Source of the DNA: Deferribacter thermophilus
Lineage (GTDB): Bacteria; Chrysiogenota; Deferribacteres; Deferribacterales; Deferribacteraceae
DNA: 64,000 bases
Assembly: GCF_049472675.1 (NCBI RefSeq)
Contig: NZ_JAPNXM010000001.1
Span: 124,001-188,000, forward strand
Direction of reading: 5' to 3'
Below are positions 17,314 to 26,812 of the stretch, piece after piece. A program made the translations under genes and the position numbers. The notes under the pieces were generated by a model. The model saw nothing but the letters and a program-made list of their open reading frames with translations. It searched no databases and had not been told where the DNA came from. How positions within the stretch are numbered: the first letter of the stretch is position 1; each line of letters begins with the position of its first letter.

Positions 17314-19925
17314 AGGCTTTTTAACCTTTCTATTGTTTTTTCAATCTCTTCAAGTTTTATTTTTGCTTCTTCATATTTAGCTTTATCCTTTTCTATTATA
17401 TGTTCTGGTGCTTTTTTAAGATATTCTTCATTATTTAATTTTTTGCCGTAAATATTGATATCTTTTAGGTATGTTTTTTTCTCTTTTTCAAGCCTTTTGA
17501 TTTCTGATTCAAAATCTATTAAGCCTTCTAAAGGAACGAAAATAGTAAAATCTTTTTCTATCTGAACAGCTGATTTTTCAATATCTTTGTTAGTAAAATT
17601 AATGTTATCTACTTTAGCCAATTTTTTTATAATATCTGATTTAATTTCGATTAGATTTTTCATTTTATCTGTGCATTTCACATAGATTTCTACATTTTTT
17701 GCAGGTGGTATATTATATTCTCCTCTAATAGTTCTTATATTTGAAATAAATGAAATAATTTCTTCTATGTTTGAGAATTCATTATAAAACTCAAACTTAC
17801 TTTCTGGATATGGTCCAAAAGTTATAGTTTCTTTGTTTGTCAACTTTTTGTAAATGTATTCAGTTATAAAAGGCATAAATGGATGAAGTATTTTAAGTGA
17901 TTCTTCTAATGTATATTTTGCCACTGCTAAAGCGTTTGTTTTGTTTATGTTGTTATAAATTCTGTGTTTGATAAATTCGATATACCAATCGCAGAATTTA
18001 TGCCAAAAGAATTGGTAAATTTCGTTTGCTGCTTCATTAAAATCATAAGATTTGATAAATTCTTCAGTATTTTTTGCAGTTTGATAAAGGTTGTGTAAAA
18101 TCCATTTATCTTCCATCTCAAGGCTATCAAAATCTATTTCACTTATATTTTCATCGAGGTTCATCATAATAAACCTTGAAGCATTCCAAATTTTATTAAC
18201 AAAGTTTTTATAACCTATTATTCTATCTTCTGATAATTTTATATCTCTTCCCTGAGCTGCAAATGCAGCCAAAGTAAATCTAAATGCATCGGCTCCATAT
18301 TTTTCTATCATAACCAAAGGATCGATTACATTACCTTTTGATTTACTCATTTTTTGTCCGTATTGGTCTCTAACAAGAGCATGAATATAGACATGATAAA
18401 ATGGAACATCTTTCATAAATTTTAATCCCATCATAATCATTCTTGCAACCCAGAAGAAAAGGATATCAAAACCTGTAACAAGACAGCTTGTAGGATAAAA
18501 CTTTTCAAGAGTTTTTGTTTTTTCTGGCCAACCCATTGTGGAAAATGGCCATAAAGCTGAAGAAAACCATGTATCGAGGACATCAGTTTCTTGTGTTAGC
18601 TCAGTAGAGTCACATTTTTCACATTTTTCAGGATCTTTAAAATCTACGTTGATATGTCCACATTTTTCACAATACCAGGCTGGTATCCTGTGCCCCCACC
18701 AGATTTGTCTTGATATACACCAGTCTCTTATATTGTACATCCACTCAAAATATGTTTTAGTCCACATCTCTGGAAAAATTTTTATTTTACCTTGCTCAAC
18801 GGCTTCTATTGCTTTTTCAGCAAGAGGTTTTATTTTTACAAACCACTGCATTGATATTCTTGGTTCAACAACAGTTTTACATCTATAACAATGTCCAACA
18901 GAATGGTCATGTTTTTCAATTTTTTCTAAATATCCAAGGTTTTTTAATTCTTCTACTATCTTTTTTCTTGCTTCAAAACGATCCAATCCTTTGAATTTGC
19001 CACCATTTTCATTAATAATACCTGATTCATCCATTACATTTATTTCTTCTAAATTATATTTTTTACCAAGTTCAAAGTCATTAGGGTCATGTGCAGGTGT
19101 TACTTTTAACGCACCTGTACCAAACTCCATATCAACATATTCGTCTGCAATTATTGGCAATCGCCTATTTAAAATTGGTAAAATTGCATATTTACCTATG
19201 AGATGCTTGTATCTTTCATCGTTTGGATTGACTGCAACAGCAGTGTCACCGAGCATTGTTTCAGGTCTTGTAGTAGCAATTAAAAGTTTTTCATCACTAT
19301 TTTCTATAGGATAATAGATGTAATAAAGCGCGCCTTCTTTATCTTCATGCTCTACTTCGAGGTCACTCAAAGCAGTGTGACATCTTGGACACCAATTTAT
19401 AATATAGTTAGATCTATAGATTAAACCTTCTTTATAAAGGGTAACAAAAACTGTCCTTACAGCATTTGAAAGCCCTTCATCCATAGTAAATCTTTCCCTG
19501 TCCCAATCGCAGCTTGCTCCAAGCCTTTTAAGCTGATTTATAATTTGCCCACCAGATTCTTCTTTCCACTGCCAAACTCTTTCTATAAATTTTTCTCTAC
19601 CAAGATCATGTCTTGATAAACCTTCTTGAGCTAACATACGCTCAACAACATTTTGAGTGGCTATTCCAGCATGATCTGTGCCAGGTAGCCATAAAACTTC
19701 AAAACCTTTCATCCTGTGGTATCTTATTAATATATCTTGCAATGTATTATTTAAGGCATGACCCATATGTAAAGAACCTGTTACATTTGGTGGTGGGATC
19801 ACAATAGAATAGGGTGGTTTATCTGAATTTTCATCTGCATGAAAATATTTTTTTTCTAACCATTCATTATACAACTTTTCTTCAAACTCAGAAGGCTCAA
19901 TTCGAATTGGTAATTCTTTTTCCAT
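17307..19925 (-). CDS. valS: Valyl-tRNA synthetase
   Basis: Class I aminoacyl-tRNA synthetase, 872 residues. The HIGH-type motif is HMGH (53-56) and the KMSKS motif is at about 525-529. The editing-domain TTRPETMLGD and the zinc-type CEKCGHINVD region are visible. A C-terminal coiled-coil arm (SEIKRLEKEKKTYLKDI onward) is present, as in other ValRS. The gene is preceded by a 120-base gap after the upstream small gene. Confidence 0.97.
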   Translation of the reverse strand: MEKELPIRIEPSEFEEKLYNEWLEKKYFHADENSDKPPYSIVIPPPNVTGSLHMGHALNNTLQDILIRYHRMKGFEVLWLPGTDHAGIATQNVVERMLAQEGLSRHDLGREKFIERVWQWKEESGGQIINQLKRLGASCDWDRERFTMDEGLSNAVRTVFVTLYKEGLIYRSNYIINWCPRCHTALSDLEVEHEDKEGALYYIYYPIENSDEKLLIATTRPETMLGDTAVAVNPNDERYKHLIGKYAILPILNRRLPIIADEYVDMEFGTGALKVTPAHDPNDFELGKKYNLEEINVMDESGIINENGGKFKGLDRFEARKKIVEELKNLGYLEKIEKHDHSVGHCYRCKTVVEPRISMQWFVKIKPLAEKAIEAVEQGKIKIFPEMWTKTYFEWMYNIRDWCISRQIWWGHRIPAWYCEKCGHINVDFKDPEKCEKCDSTELTQETDVLDTWFSSALWPFSTMGWPEKTKTLEKFYPTSCLVTGFDILFFWVARMIMMGLKFMKDVPFYHVYIHALVRDQYGQKMSKSKGNVIDPLVMIEKYGADAFRFTLAAFAAQGRDIKLSEDRIIGYKNFVNKIWNASRFIMMNLDENISEIDFDSLEMEDKWILHNLYQTAKNTEEFIKSYDFNEAANEIYQFFWHKFCDWYIEFIKHRIYNNINKTNALAVAKYTLEESLKILHPFMPFITEYIYKKLTNKETITFGPYPESKFEFYNEFSNIEEIISFISNIRTIRGEYNIPPAKNVEIYVKCTDKMKNLIEIKSDIIKKLAKVDNINFTNKDIEKSAVQIEKDFTIFVPLEGLIDFESEIKRLEKEKKTYLKDINIYGKKLNNEEYLKKAPEHIIEKDKAKYEEAKIKLEEIEKTIERLKSLC

Positions 19926-20045
19926 TTCCTCTCCTCATTTCTTTAGTTATTATAAGATAAACAATTTCAAAAATAACATAAGTTTTTTAAAAACAAAAGT
20001 GCTTTTATCGATTACTTTGAATTTTTCAAGATAAAAATTTGAATA

Positions 20046-20318
20046 TTAATTGAGAGATTTTTCTTTATTTTCAACTGGTAATAAAGTTAAAATCAAGTTA
20101 TTCAATTTATTTATATATTGCTCAATAATAAATAGCTTATATTTAAGATAAGCTTTATCTTCCAATGACAAAGTTGGATCATTAAGTGCTTTGTATATTT
20201 TTTCCATCTCTGATACAAAAAGGGATAAATCCTCAAGCCCATCTTTTGCTAAATTGAAAATATCTAATTCTCTTTTTTTTAGTTCTTTCAAAATATCAAT
20301 TCCATCCGTTTTCTTCAT
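20046..20318 (-). CDS. Small helical protein of unknown function
   Basis: Start at ATG 20318, chosen because GAGGGG lies 7 bases upstream; this gives 90 residues. The sequence is charged and helical (DILKELKKRELDIFNLAKDGLEDLS, MEKIYKAL), with no cysteine, signal or membrane segment. The gene overlaps the upstream zinc-ribbon gene by 23 bases. No family recognised; it may be a partner of that zinc-ribbon protein. Confidence 0.65.
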   Translation of the reverse strand: MKKTDGIDILKELKKRELDIFNLAKDGLEDLSLFVSEMEKIYKALNDPTLSLEDKAYLKYKLFIIEQYINKLNNLILTLLPVENKEKSLN

Positions 20319-20493
20319 TATACCCCTCAAACTCGATATCTTCATCCTTTAAATAAATTTTATCAAAGACTTCTCCGCATTCCTGACATTCATAATGAAA
20401 AATAATCCAGACATCATTATCTACAACTATTTCTGTTGGGTTTAATTCTTCTAATTTCTGTTTTCCACAATAAGGACAAAATATTGGCTCCAT
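20296..20493 (-). CDS. Small zinc-ribbon protein
   Basis: A protein of 65 residues with CPYC near the N-terminus and CQEC about 30 residues later, a four-cysteine zinc ribbon. The ATG at 20493 follows AGGTGA and shares one base with the tsaE stop (TGATG). The acidic C-terminus overlaps the next gene. Function unknown; nucleic-acid or protein binding is the usual role of such ribbons. Confidence 0.7.
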   Translation of the reverse strand: MEPIFCPYCGKQKLEELNPTEIVVDNDVWIIFHYECQECGEVFDKIYLKDEDIEFEGYNEENGWN

Positions 20494-20918
20494 CAATCAC
20501 CTTTTTTTATAATAATTTCTCTTTTAGTATTATCAAGTTTTTTAATATATATTTCAATAAAATTTAGCCCATTAATTGTGTCTTTTATAATTTCTGGCCA
20601 TTCTATAAATTTTATACCATCTTTTTCTATATAGTCAAAAAAACCTATATTATCAAGCTCCAAAATATTTTTAATTCGATAGAGATCAAAGTGGTAAATA
20701 TTAAATTTCCCTTGATAAGTTTGCATCAGTGTAAACGTAGGGCTTGTAATTTCATCATGGCATTTAAGTTTTTTTGCTACAGATTTAACAAATAAAGTTT
20801 TACCTGCTCCTAATTCACCATAGAGTAAAATAATCTCATTGCCTGAAAGTTCCTGAGCAAAATTTTGAGCAATTTCGATTGTATCATTCTCACAATTGCT
20901 GATAGTTTTCAATTTCAT
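20493..20918 (-). CDS. tsaE: tRNA threonylcarbamoyladenosine biosynthesis ATPase TsaE
   Basis: ATPase that drives the TsaB-TsaD complex making t6A37 in tRNA. The P-loop is GELGAGKT (34-41) and the family segment SPTFTLMQTYQG follows. Downstream is HFDLYRI with the conserved aspartate. At 141 residues it is full length. It overlaps the 3' end of nnr by 29 bases. Confidence 0.94.
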   Translation of the reverse strand: MKLKTISNCENDTIEIAQNFAQELSGNEIILLYGELGAGKTLFVKSVAKKLKCHDEITSPTFTLMQTYQGKFNIYHFDLYRIKNILELDNIGFFDYIEKDGIKFIEWPEIIKDTINGLNFIEIYIKKLDNTKREIIIKKGD

Positions 20919-22407
20919 TAAACCCTCTATAAATATTTTTTATGATCTCTGTTGTTCTAAGACATTTCTCATTTTTCTCTTTGCTAAGTATTGCTGCTGT
21001 AAGATTCATTACATAGCAACCTAATTTTGCAGCATCTTCTAAAGAGTATTTTTGTGCTATAAGACTTCCGATTATCCCAGCTAAACAGTCACCACTTCCA
21101 CCTTTTGAGAGTGCAGGTGTACCATTTGATAAAACATAAAGATTAGCATCAGGAGTGGCTATTATTGTATCAGCACTCTTTAAGACTAAAACTACTTGGT
21201 ATTTTGTAGAAAACTCCCTTGCTAATTCAATTTTGTTATTTAAAACTTCTTCTTTTGTAAGCTCTGTGAGTTTTGCAAACTCTCCTATATGAGGTGTTAA
21301 TACTGCTCTAAAACTTAGATTTTTTAGCATTAAATCATCTAAATGATATAACCCATCAGCATCAATTACAAAATTTTTATCAGTGTTTTCTATTAATCCT
21401 TTAACAAATTCTTTGGTTTGATGATTTCTGCCTAATCCACATCCTAAAGTGATAACTTCTTTATCTTTTATAAATTCCAATAGAGGTTCTAATTCGTCAG
21501 TTGTAAAAAAGTCTCTACCTTTTACAATAAAAGCCATAATTTCAGGATATTTTGATAAAAAGTAATAATACTGTTCAAAGATTGCACATGTTGTAAGTCC
21601 AGCTCCAGACATTACAGATGCGTAAGAAGCCATTATAGGTGCACCCATTTTCCCAGCAGAACCACCAATAATTACATTGTGACCAAAGTGCCCTTTATGT
21701 GAGTCTTCTTCCCTTTTATAAATTGTAGGTAGATTCTCTAAAGTAAGTTCAAAAATAAAAGGGGATACAGATTGAATTGCGAAATCGGGGATTGAAATAT
21801 CTTTGACCACTACTTTACCACAAAACTTTTTAGCTGGGTAAAAAACATGAGGTATTTTAGGTCTTGCAAGTGTTATGGTTAGATCAGCTTTTATACACTC
21901 ACCTATAACATTGTGATTACTACCTGACAAACCACTGGGTATATCGATGGCAATCTTATAAGCATTTGATAAATTTATTTGTTTAATAATATCTTTAATA
22001 AAACCATCAACCGCTCTTGATAATCCTGTACCAAAAATAGCATCAAATATTACATCATACTCATTAAAATTTATATTTTCATTATAATTTAATAATTTAA
22101 TTGGGTAATTTTTTATAATTTCTAAATTTAATTTAGCATCACCTTTTAATTCTTCTTGAGGATATAGTAAGATAATATCAACATGATACCCATTATTGAA
22201 AAGATGTCTTGCCACCGCAATACCATCGCCGCCATTGTTCCCTTTACCGATTAGAACTGCTACTTTATTCTTCTTTATATTTAGTTTTTCAAATTCTTCA
22301 AAGATTGCTCTAGCAGCATTTTCCATTAATACAATGGATGGCGTTTTTAGAGTTTCTATGGTGTATTTATCTGCATTTGCCATTTGTTTAGAAGTTAAAA
22401 CTTCCAT
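20890..22407 (-). CDS. nnr: Bifunctional NAD(P)H-hydrate epimerase / ADP-dependent dehydratase
   Basis: Repairs hydrated NAD(P)H. The N-terminal YjeF_N epimerase domain (about 1-210) has GKGNNGGDG and DAIFGTGL. The C-terminal carbohydrate-kinase-like dehydratase domain has GHFGHNVIIGGSAGKMGAP, VLTPHIGEFAKL and the catalytic GTPALSKGGSGDCLAG. Length is 505 residues. The nnr-tsaE coupling is common in bacteria. Confidence 0.95.
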   Translation of the reverse strand: MEVLTSKQMANADKYTIETLKTPSIVLMENAARAIFEEFEKLNIKKNKVAVLIGKGNNGGDGIAVARHLFNNGYHVDIILLYPQEELKGDAKLNLEIIKNYPIKLLNYNENINFNEYDVIFDAIFGTGLSRAVDGFIKDIIKQINLSNAYKIAIDIPSGLSGSNHNVIGECIKADLTITLARPKIPHVFYPAKKFCGKVVVKDISIPDFAIQSVSPFIFELTLENLPTIYKREEDSHKGHFGHNVIIGGSAGKMGAPIMASYASVMSGAGLTTCAIFEQYYYFLSKYPEIMAFIVKGRDFFTTDELEPLLEFIKDKEVITLGCGLGRNHQTKEFVKGLIENTDKNFVIDADGLYHLDDLMLKNLSFRAVLTPHIGEFAKLTELTKEEVLNNKIELAREFSTKYQVVLVLKSADTIIATPDANLYVLSNGTPALSKGGSGDCLAGIIGSLIAQKYSLEDAAKLGCYVMNLTAAILSKEKNEKCLRTTEIIKNIYRGFNEIENYQQL

Positions 22408-22408
22408 T

Positions 22409-23404
22409 TTACTTCTCCATTGTATACTTGATTAATGTGGGTAGATTTTCTAAAAGTTCTTCTTTAGTTGTAGTAGCTGTTCCTACTTTGCCTACAACTA
22501 TTCCAGCTGCTGCGTTTGCTATAATTGCTGCTTCTACATAGTCAGCGCCTACTGCCAAAGCAGATGTGAATACACTAATTACTGTGTCTCCAGCTCCTGT
22601 AACATCGTAAACCTCTTTTGCAACAGCTGGTATATGTGTAATGGAGTTAGGGGTAAAAACTGTCATCCCTTCTTCACCCCTTGTAATAACCAACGACTTA
22701 CTATTGAGCTTTTCTAAAATATTTTTACCGCATTTTATTAACGAGTCTGTATCTTTAATTTTAATATTTGTTGCCATAGAAGCTTCTTTATTATTTGGTG
22801 TCAATGAAGTAACATTTTTATAATAATAAAAATTTTCTATTTTTGGATCTACTGTTATAATTTTACTGTTATATTTAGTAACTAACTGTTCAATTAGGTA
22901 TTTAGTTATCATCCCTTTTCCATAATCGGATATAATTATGGCATCTATCCTATTTTCAATTTCATCAATATAATTTAATAACTTGTCGATATCCTTTTTC
23001 TTAATATTATGTTTTTCTTCTTTGTCTATTCTAACTACTTGCTGACTATGTGCTATAATCCTTGTTTTTGTAGATGTTATTCTACCATCATTTAGTATAA
23101 ATGACTCATGAATTCCTATATCATTCAGAAGTTCTTTTAGAATTTTGCCATTGTTATCATCTCCAATTATGCCAGCAAGTATTGGATTTACACCTAAAGT
23201 TTTTAGGTTTGCAGCTACATTAGCTGCTCCTCCAGGCATCATTACCTCTTTATTTATTTCTACCACTGGCACAGGTGCTTCTGGAGAAATTCTATCAACA
23301 GTTCCATAAATAAATACATCAAGCATCAAGTCGCCAATTACTAAGATATTGAGTTTACTAAAATTATTTACATAGTTTATTAGTTTTTCTAAATTAATAT
23401 TCAT
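22409..23404 (-). CDS. rfaE1: D-glycero-beta-D-manno-heptose-7-phosphate kinase (HldE N-terminal domain type)
   Basis: PfkB/ribokinase-family kinase of the ADP-heptose pathway for LPS inner core. GDLMLDVFIYGTVDRISPEAPVPVV is distinctive for RfaE1, with MMPGGAANVAANL and the catalytic VTGAGDTV. I chose ATG at 23404 (331 residues). A TTG four codons upstream is in frame but lies directly against the GAGG site. The cytidylyltransferase half of HldE is absent, so that activity must be encoded elsewhere. Confidence 0.9.
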   Translation of the reverse strand: MNINLEKLINYVNNFSKLNILVIGDLMLDVFIYGTVDRISPEAPVPVVEINKEVMMPGGAANVAANLKTLGVNPILAGIIGDDNNGKILKELLNDIGIHESFILNDGRITSTKTRIIAHSQQVVRIDKEEKHNIKKKDIDKLLNYIDEIENRIDAIIISDYGKGMITKYLIEQLVTKYNSKIITVDPKIENFYYYKNVTSLTPNNKEASMATNIKIKDTDSLIKCGKNILEKLNSKSLVITRGEEGMTVFTPNSITHIPAVAKEVYDVTGAGDTVISVFTSALAVGADYVEAAIIANAAAGIVVGKVGTATTTKEELLENLPTLIKYTMEK

Positions 23405-23579
23405 CTGTATTTTCAACCTCTTTTGCTTCGTCTATAAGCATAACAGGGATATCTTCTCTTATTTCATATAACAGTTTACAATTATCACAAACAATAAATT
23501 TTTCATCTTTACTTAATCTGATATCACCTCTACATTTTGGGCAAGCTAAAATTTCTAAAAGTTCTTTATTTATAGGCAT
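23394..23579 (-). CDS. Trm112-like protein (UPF0434/YcaR family)
   Basis: A protein of 61 residues with zinc cysteines in ILACPKC and a second pair around CDNC, plus the conserved IREDIPVMLIDEA. Bacterial Trm112-like proteins are found beside lipid A and heptose genes, as here, and may activate methyltransferases. AGGAGG lies just upstream of the ATG. The 3' end overlaps the heptose kinase gene. Confidence 0.88.
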   Translation of the reverse strand: MPINKELLEILACPKCRGDIRLSKDEKFIVCDNCKLLYEIREDIPVMLIDEAKEVENTDEY

Positions 23580-23727
23580 AATAACCTCCTAATTGACTTT
23601 GTAAAATGACTATAAATTTTACAGATATTTTTATCAAGAAGTTTTTGTTTAAAAAAATCTAATAGAGTTATTGTAAAATGTAATTAAATTGTTTATTTTA
23701 CTTTAGTGATAATGGGAGGGTAAATTT

Positions 23728-24471
23728 ATGTCAACAATAACTCTGGGTTTATTAGGTAGTTTACTAGCAGGTTTGGCAACCACTTTAGGTGCAGTTCCGT
23801 TATTTTTTTATAAGAAGCCATCAAGAGGTGCTCTTGATTTTTTACTTGGTATTTCTGCTGGAATAATGCTTGCTGCAACTATCTTTAGTTTATTAATCCC
23901 TGCAATGGATATGGGTGGTATTTTGATTTCGGTTATTGGATTTGCTTTGGGAGCTTTATTTTTGGATAGAATGGATAAAATAATTCCACATTATCATACT
24001 GAAACTGGGTATGAAGGGCCACCTTCGAAAATGAGAAAGATATGGCTTTTTGTTTTAGCTATTACACTTCATAATTTTCCTGAGGGTATGGCAGTTGGTG
24101 TATCATTTGGTAGTGGTAACATTGATGATGGTATTACTATCGCAACTGCAATAGGTTTGCAAAATATACCTGAGGGTTTGGCAGTTGCTGCTGCTTTAAT
24201 TTCTGAAGGGAAATCTGTGCGTTATGGCACAGGTATAGCGTTTTTATCTGGTATTGTTGAGCCAATAGGTGGATTACTTGGTGCTGCTATTGTTTCTATT
24301 ATGTTACCAATGTTGCCTTTCTTTCTATCTTTTGCAGCTGGAGCAATGTTTTTTGTAATTAGTGATGAGATCATTCCTGAGACTCATAAAGGTGGGTATG
24401 AAAGGTTAGCTACTTTTGGAATAGTATTAGGTTTTATTGTAATGTTAATTCTTGATAATGCGTTAGGATAA
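23728..24471 (+). CDS. ZIP family divalent metal transporter
   Basis: Inner membrane transporter of zinc or iron, 247 residues with about eight helices. The two metal-binding helix motifs are HNFPEGMAVGVSFG and QNIPEGLAVAAAL. A histidine-rich loop (HYHTETGYEG) lies before the first. GGGAGGG precedes the ATG. Metal specificity cannot be read from sequence. Confidence 0.92.
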   Translation: MSTITLGLLGSLLAGLATTLGAVPLFFYKKPSRGALDFLLGISAGIMLAATIFSLLIPAMDMGGILISVIGFALGALFLDRMDKIIPHYHTETGYEGPPSKMRKIWLFVLAITLHNFPEGMAVGVSFGSGNIDDGITIATAIGLQNIPEGLAVAAALISEGKSVRYGTGIAFLSGIVEPIGGLLGAAIVSIMLPMLPFFLSFAAGAMFFVISDEIIPETHKGGYERLATFGIVLGFIVMLILDNALG

Positions 24472-24472
24472 A

Positions 24473-25375
24473 ATGTATAACTCTTTTAATCAATATTTAA
24501 AGGAAAGATATGGTTGCAAAGTTTGGAAAATTAGTATTGATGCTGGATTTACATGTCCAAATAGAGATGGACTTAAAGGGGTTGGTGGGTGTACCTACTG
24601 CAATGTAGATTCGTTTTCAAATGTCTCAGAAGATGAGATTTCAAATCAGATAAAAAATAGAATAAAACATCTTGAAAAAAGAAAGATAAAAAAATTTATT
24701 GTTTATTACCAAACATATTCTAATACCTATGCTCCTTTAAATATTATTAAAAAGAAGATAATGGCAAGTCTTGTGGATGAAAGAATTGTAGCTATATATA
24801 TTGGGACAAGACCAGATTGTATAGATGAAGAAAAAATTAGATTTTTTAATGAATTATCATCTAAGATAGATATTGTCTTAGAGTATGGGCTTCAATCTAT
24901 ACATAATCAAACTTTAAAACTTATTAATAGAGGGAGTACTTTTGAAGAGTTTGATTATGCATTGAAGTTAACAAGAAAATATCAATTGCCAGTATGTGCA
25001 CATATTATTTTAGGATTACCTGGTGAAGACAAGAATATGATGTTGGAAACAGTAAAATATTTAGCAAAGTCTAAAGTTGAATTTGTAAAATTTCATCATT
25101 TACACATTGTGAAAGATACAAAGATGCATAGAGACTATATAGAAGGAAAAATAAAACTTTTAAATGAGGATGACTATATCGAAATTTTAGCAGAAAGTAT
25201 AAGCTTATTACCAAAATCCACTGTTATTGCAAGATTAGTCGGTGATGCAGATGAGAAATATTTAGTGGCACCTTCATGGCCAGAAAATAAACTTAAATTT
25301 TTAGAAAAATTAAATTATTACTTAAAAGAGAATAAATTATATCAGGGAAAAAATTATAATGAAAATATTTTTTGA
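24473..25375 (+). CDS. Radical SAM protein, YhcC (TIGR01212) family
   Basis: A protein of 300 residues. The iron-sulfur cysteines occur in the family-specific form FTCPNRDGLKGVGGCTYCN, with a longer gap between the first and second cysteine than in standard CxxxCxxC. HIILGLPGED and KFHHLHIVKDT are typical of this group. The reaction is not known. It starts 1 base after the ZIP stop and overlaps cls by 17 bases. Confidence 0.88.
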   Translation: MYNSFNQYLKERYGCKVWKISIDAGFTCPNRDGLKGVGGCTYCNVDSFSNVSEDEISNQIKNRIKHLEKRKIKKFIVYYQTYSNTYAPLNIIKKKIMASLVDERIVAIYIGTRPDCIDEEKIRFFNELSSKIDIVLEYGLQSIHNQTLKLINRGSTFEEFDYALKLTRKYQLPVCAHIILGLPGEDKNMMLETVKYLAKSKVEFVKFHHLHIVKDTKMHRDYIEGKIKLLNEDDYIEILAESISLLPKSTVIARLVGDADEKYLVAPSWPENKLKFLEKLNYYLKENKLYQGKNYNENIF

Positions 25376-26765
25376 ATTATTTTTCCAATACACAAATATA
25401 ATAATAACAATGACTTTTGTTTTAATAATCCTTTCTGGTAGAAAAGAAGCTAGAGCAACACTGGCATGGCTACTTTTTGTCATTTTTTTCCCATATTTGG
25501 GAGCAATAGCTTATTTAATATTTGGTAATTATAAATTAAAAAGAATTGTCGAGAAGAAAATTAGAGAATCAAAAAAAATTCATTTAACACAATATCATAG
25601 TTGTATTTTAGAATATGAAAAAAATAAATTTGGAAAATTGGTAGAAAAAGTTACTAATCTTGAACCTTTTTTAGTAAAGGAACTGGAATTGCTACCTAGT
25701 GCCATCGAAAAATATTCAAAACTTTTTCAGGACATTAATAAAGCCAAACATTACATATTATTAGAATATTATGTTTTTAGACAAGATGATGTAGGAAGAT
25801 TCTTAATTAAATTACTTACCAAAAAGGCTAGAGAAGGTGTAAAGGTATATTTACTTTATGATGGAATTGGTGCTATAGGGCTATCTTTGAGAAAAATTTT
25901 AAATCCATTAAAGGAAGCTGGTGGTAAATGTGCCGCTTTTTTATCTCCATTGAATTTAAAAACTTTCTCAAGGGTAAATTTTAGAAACCATAGAAAGATT
26001 GCTATTATTGATGGTGAAGTTTGTTATACTGGTGGGATTAATATAGGCAATGAATATATAGGCGACTTATTTAATAAGCAAAAATGGTATGATGCTCATA
26101 TAAAATTTAAAGGGAATGGAGTTGGCTTTGTAGAGGAAGTTTTTGCTGAAGATTGGTATTTTACGACAGGTGAAGATATTACACCTTTTCTTAAAAAAAG
26201 AGAAGCAGAAGCTGGTGATGCTACGGTACATATCATACCATCTGGTCCTGATCAAGAATCCCCATATATTTATGATACTCTTTTTACAGTATTTAATAAA
26301 GCAGAACACTCTATTGAAATAGTTACCCCTTATCTAGTCCCTGATGCTCCAATTATGGAATCTTTAAAAAATGCTGCAAAAAGAGGGGTTGATGTAAAAA
26401 TTATTTTGCCAGGTAAAAATAATCACCCTATGGTCGCGATGGCTGGGAAATCTTATTATGAAGAGCTGCTTCTTGCTGGTGTGAAAATTTTTGAAATGAA
26501 AGATGTAATGATCCATGCAAAAATTATTAAGGTGGATGATCAATGGGTTACAGTTGGCTCAGCAAATCTTGATATTAGAAGTTTTAGGCTTAATTTTGAG
26601 CTTAATGTTATAGTTTACTCCAGTGAATTTGCTTATGAAGTTAATAAACTTTTCAAGTATTATCACTCATTATCTAAAGAGATTTTCTTTGAGGATGTTT
26701 CAAAAAGAAATTTTATGGTAAAAGTATTCGAAGGTGTTTGCCGAACACTATCTCCAGTATTGTAA
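25359..26765 (+). CDS. cls: Cardiolipin synthase
   Basis: Phospholipase D-family enzyme making cardiolipin from phosphatidylglycerol. Two N-terminal membrane helices (about 5-60) are followed by two HKD motifs: HRKIAIIDGEVCYTGG and HAKIIKVDDQWVTVGSANLD. At 468 residues it has the length of Cls of Gram-positive and many anaerobic bacteria. Confidence 0.94.
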   Translation: MKIFFELFFQYTNIIITMTFVLIILSGRKEARATLAWLLFVIFFPYLGAIAYLIFGNYKLKRIVEKKIRESKKIHLTQYHSCILEYEKNKFGKLVEKVTNLEPFLVKELELLPSAIEKYSKLFQDINKAKHYILLEYYVFRQDDVGRFLIKLLTKKAREGVKVYLLYDGIGAIGLSLRKILNPLKEAGGKCAAFLSPLNLKTFSRVNFRNHRKIAIIDGEVCYTGGINIGNEYIGDLFNKQKWYDAHIKFKGNGVGFVEEVFAEDWYFTTGEDITPFLKKREAEAGDATVHIIPSGPDQESPYIYDTLFTVFNKAEHSIEIVTPYLVPDAPIMESLKNAAKRGVDVKIILPGKNNHPMVAMAGKSYYEELLLAGVKIFEMKDVMIHAKIIKVDDQWVTVGSANLDIRSFRLNFELNVIVYSSEFAYEVNKLFKYYHSLSKEIFFEDVSKRNFMVKVFEGVCRTLSPVL

Positions 26766-26812
26766 AAAATAATTTTTATTATATCTTAGAATATTATAAA
26801 TAGGAGATAGTT

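Noticed and set aside
22409..23404. Full-length bifunctional HldE
   Set aside because: Only the kinase half is present; the protein stops at about 331 residues with no cytidylyltransferase motif.
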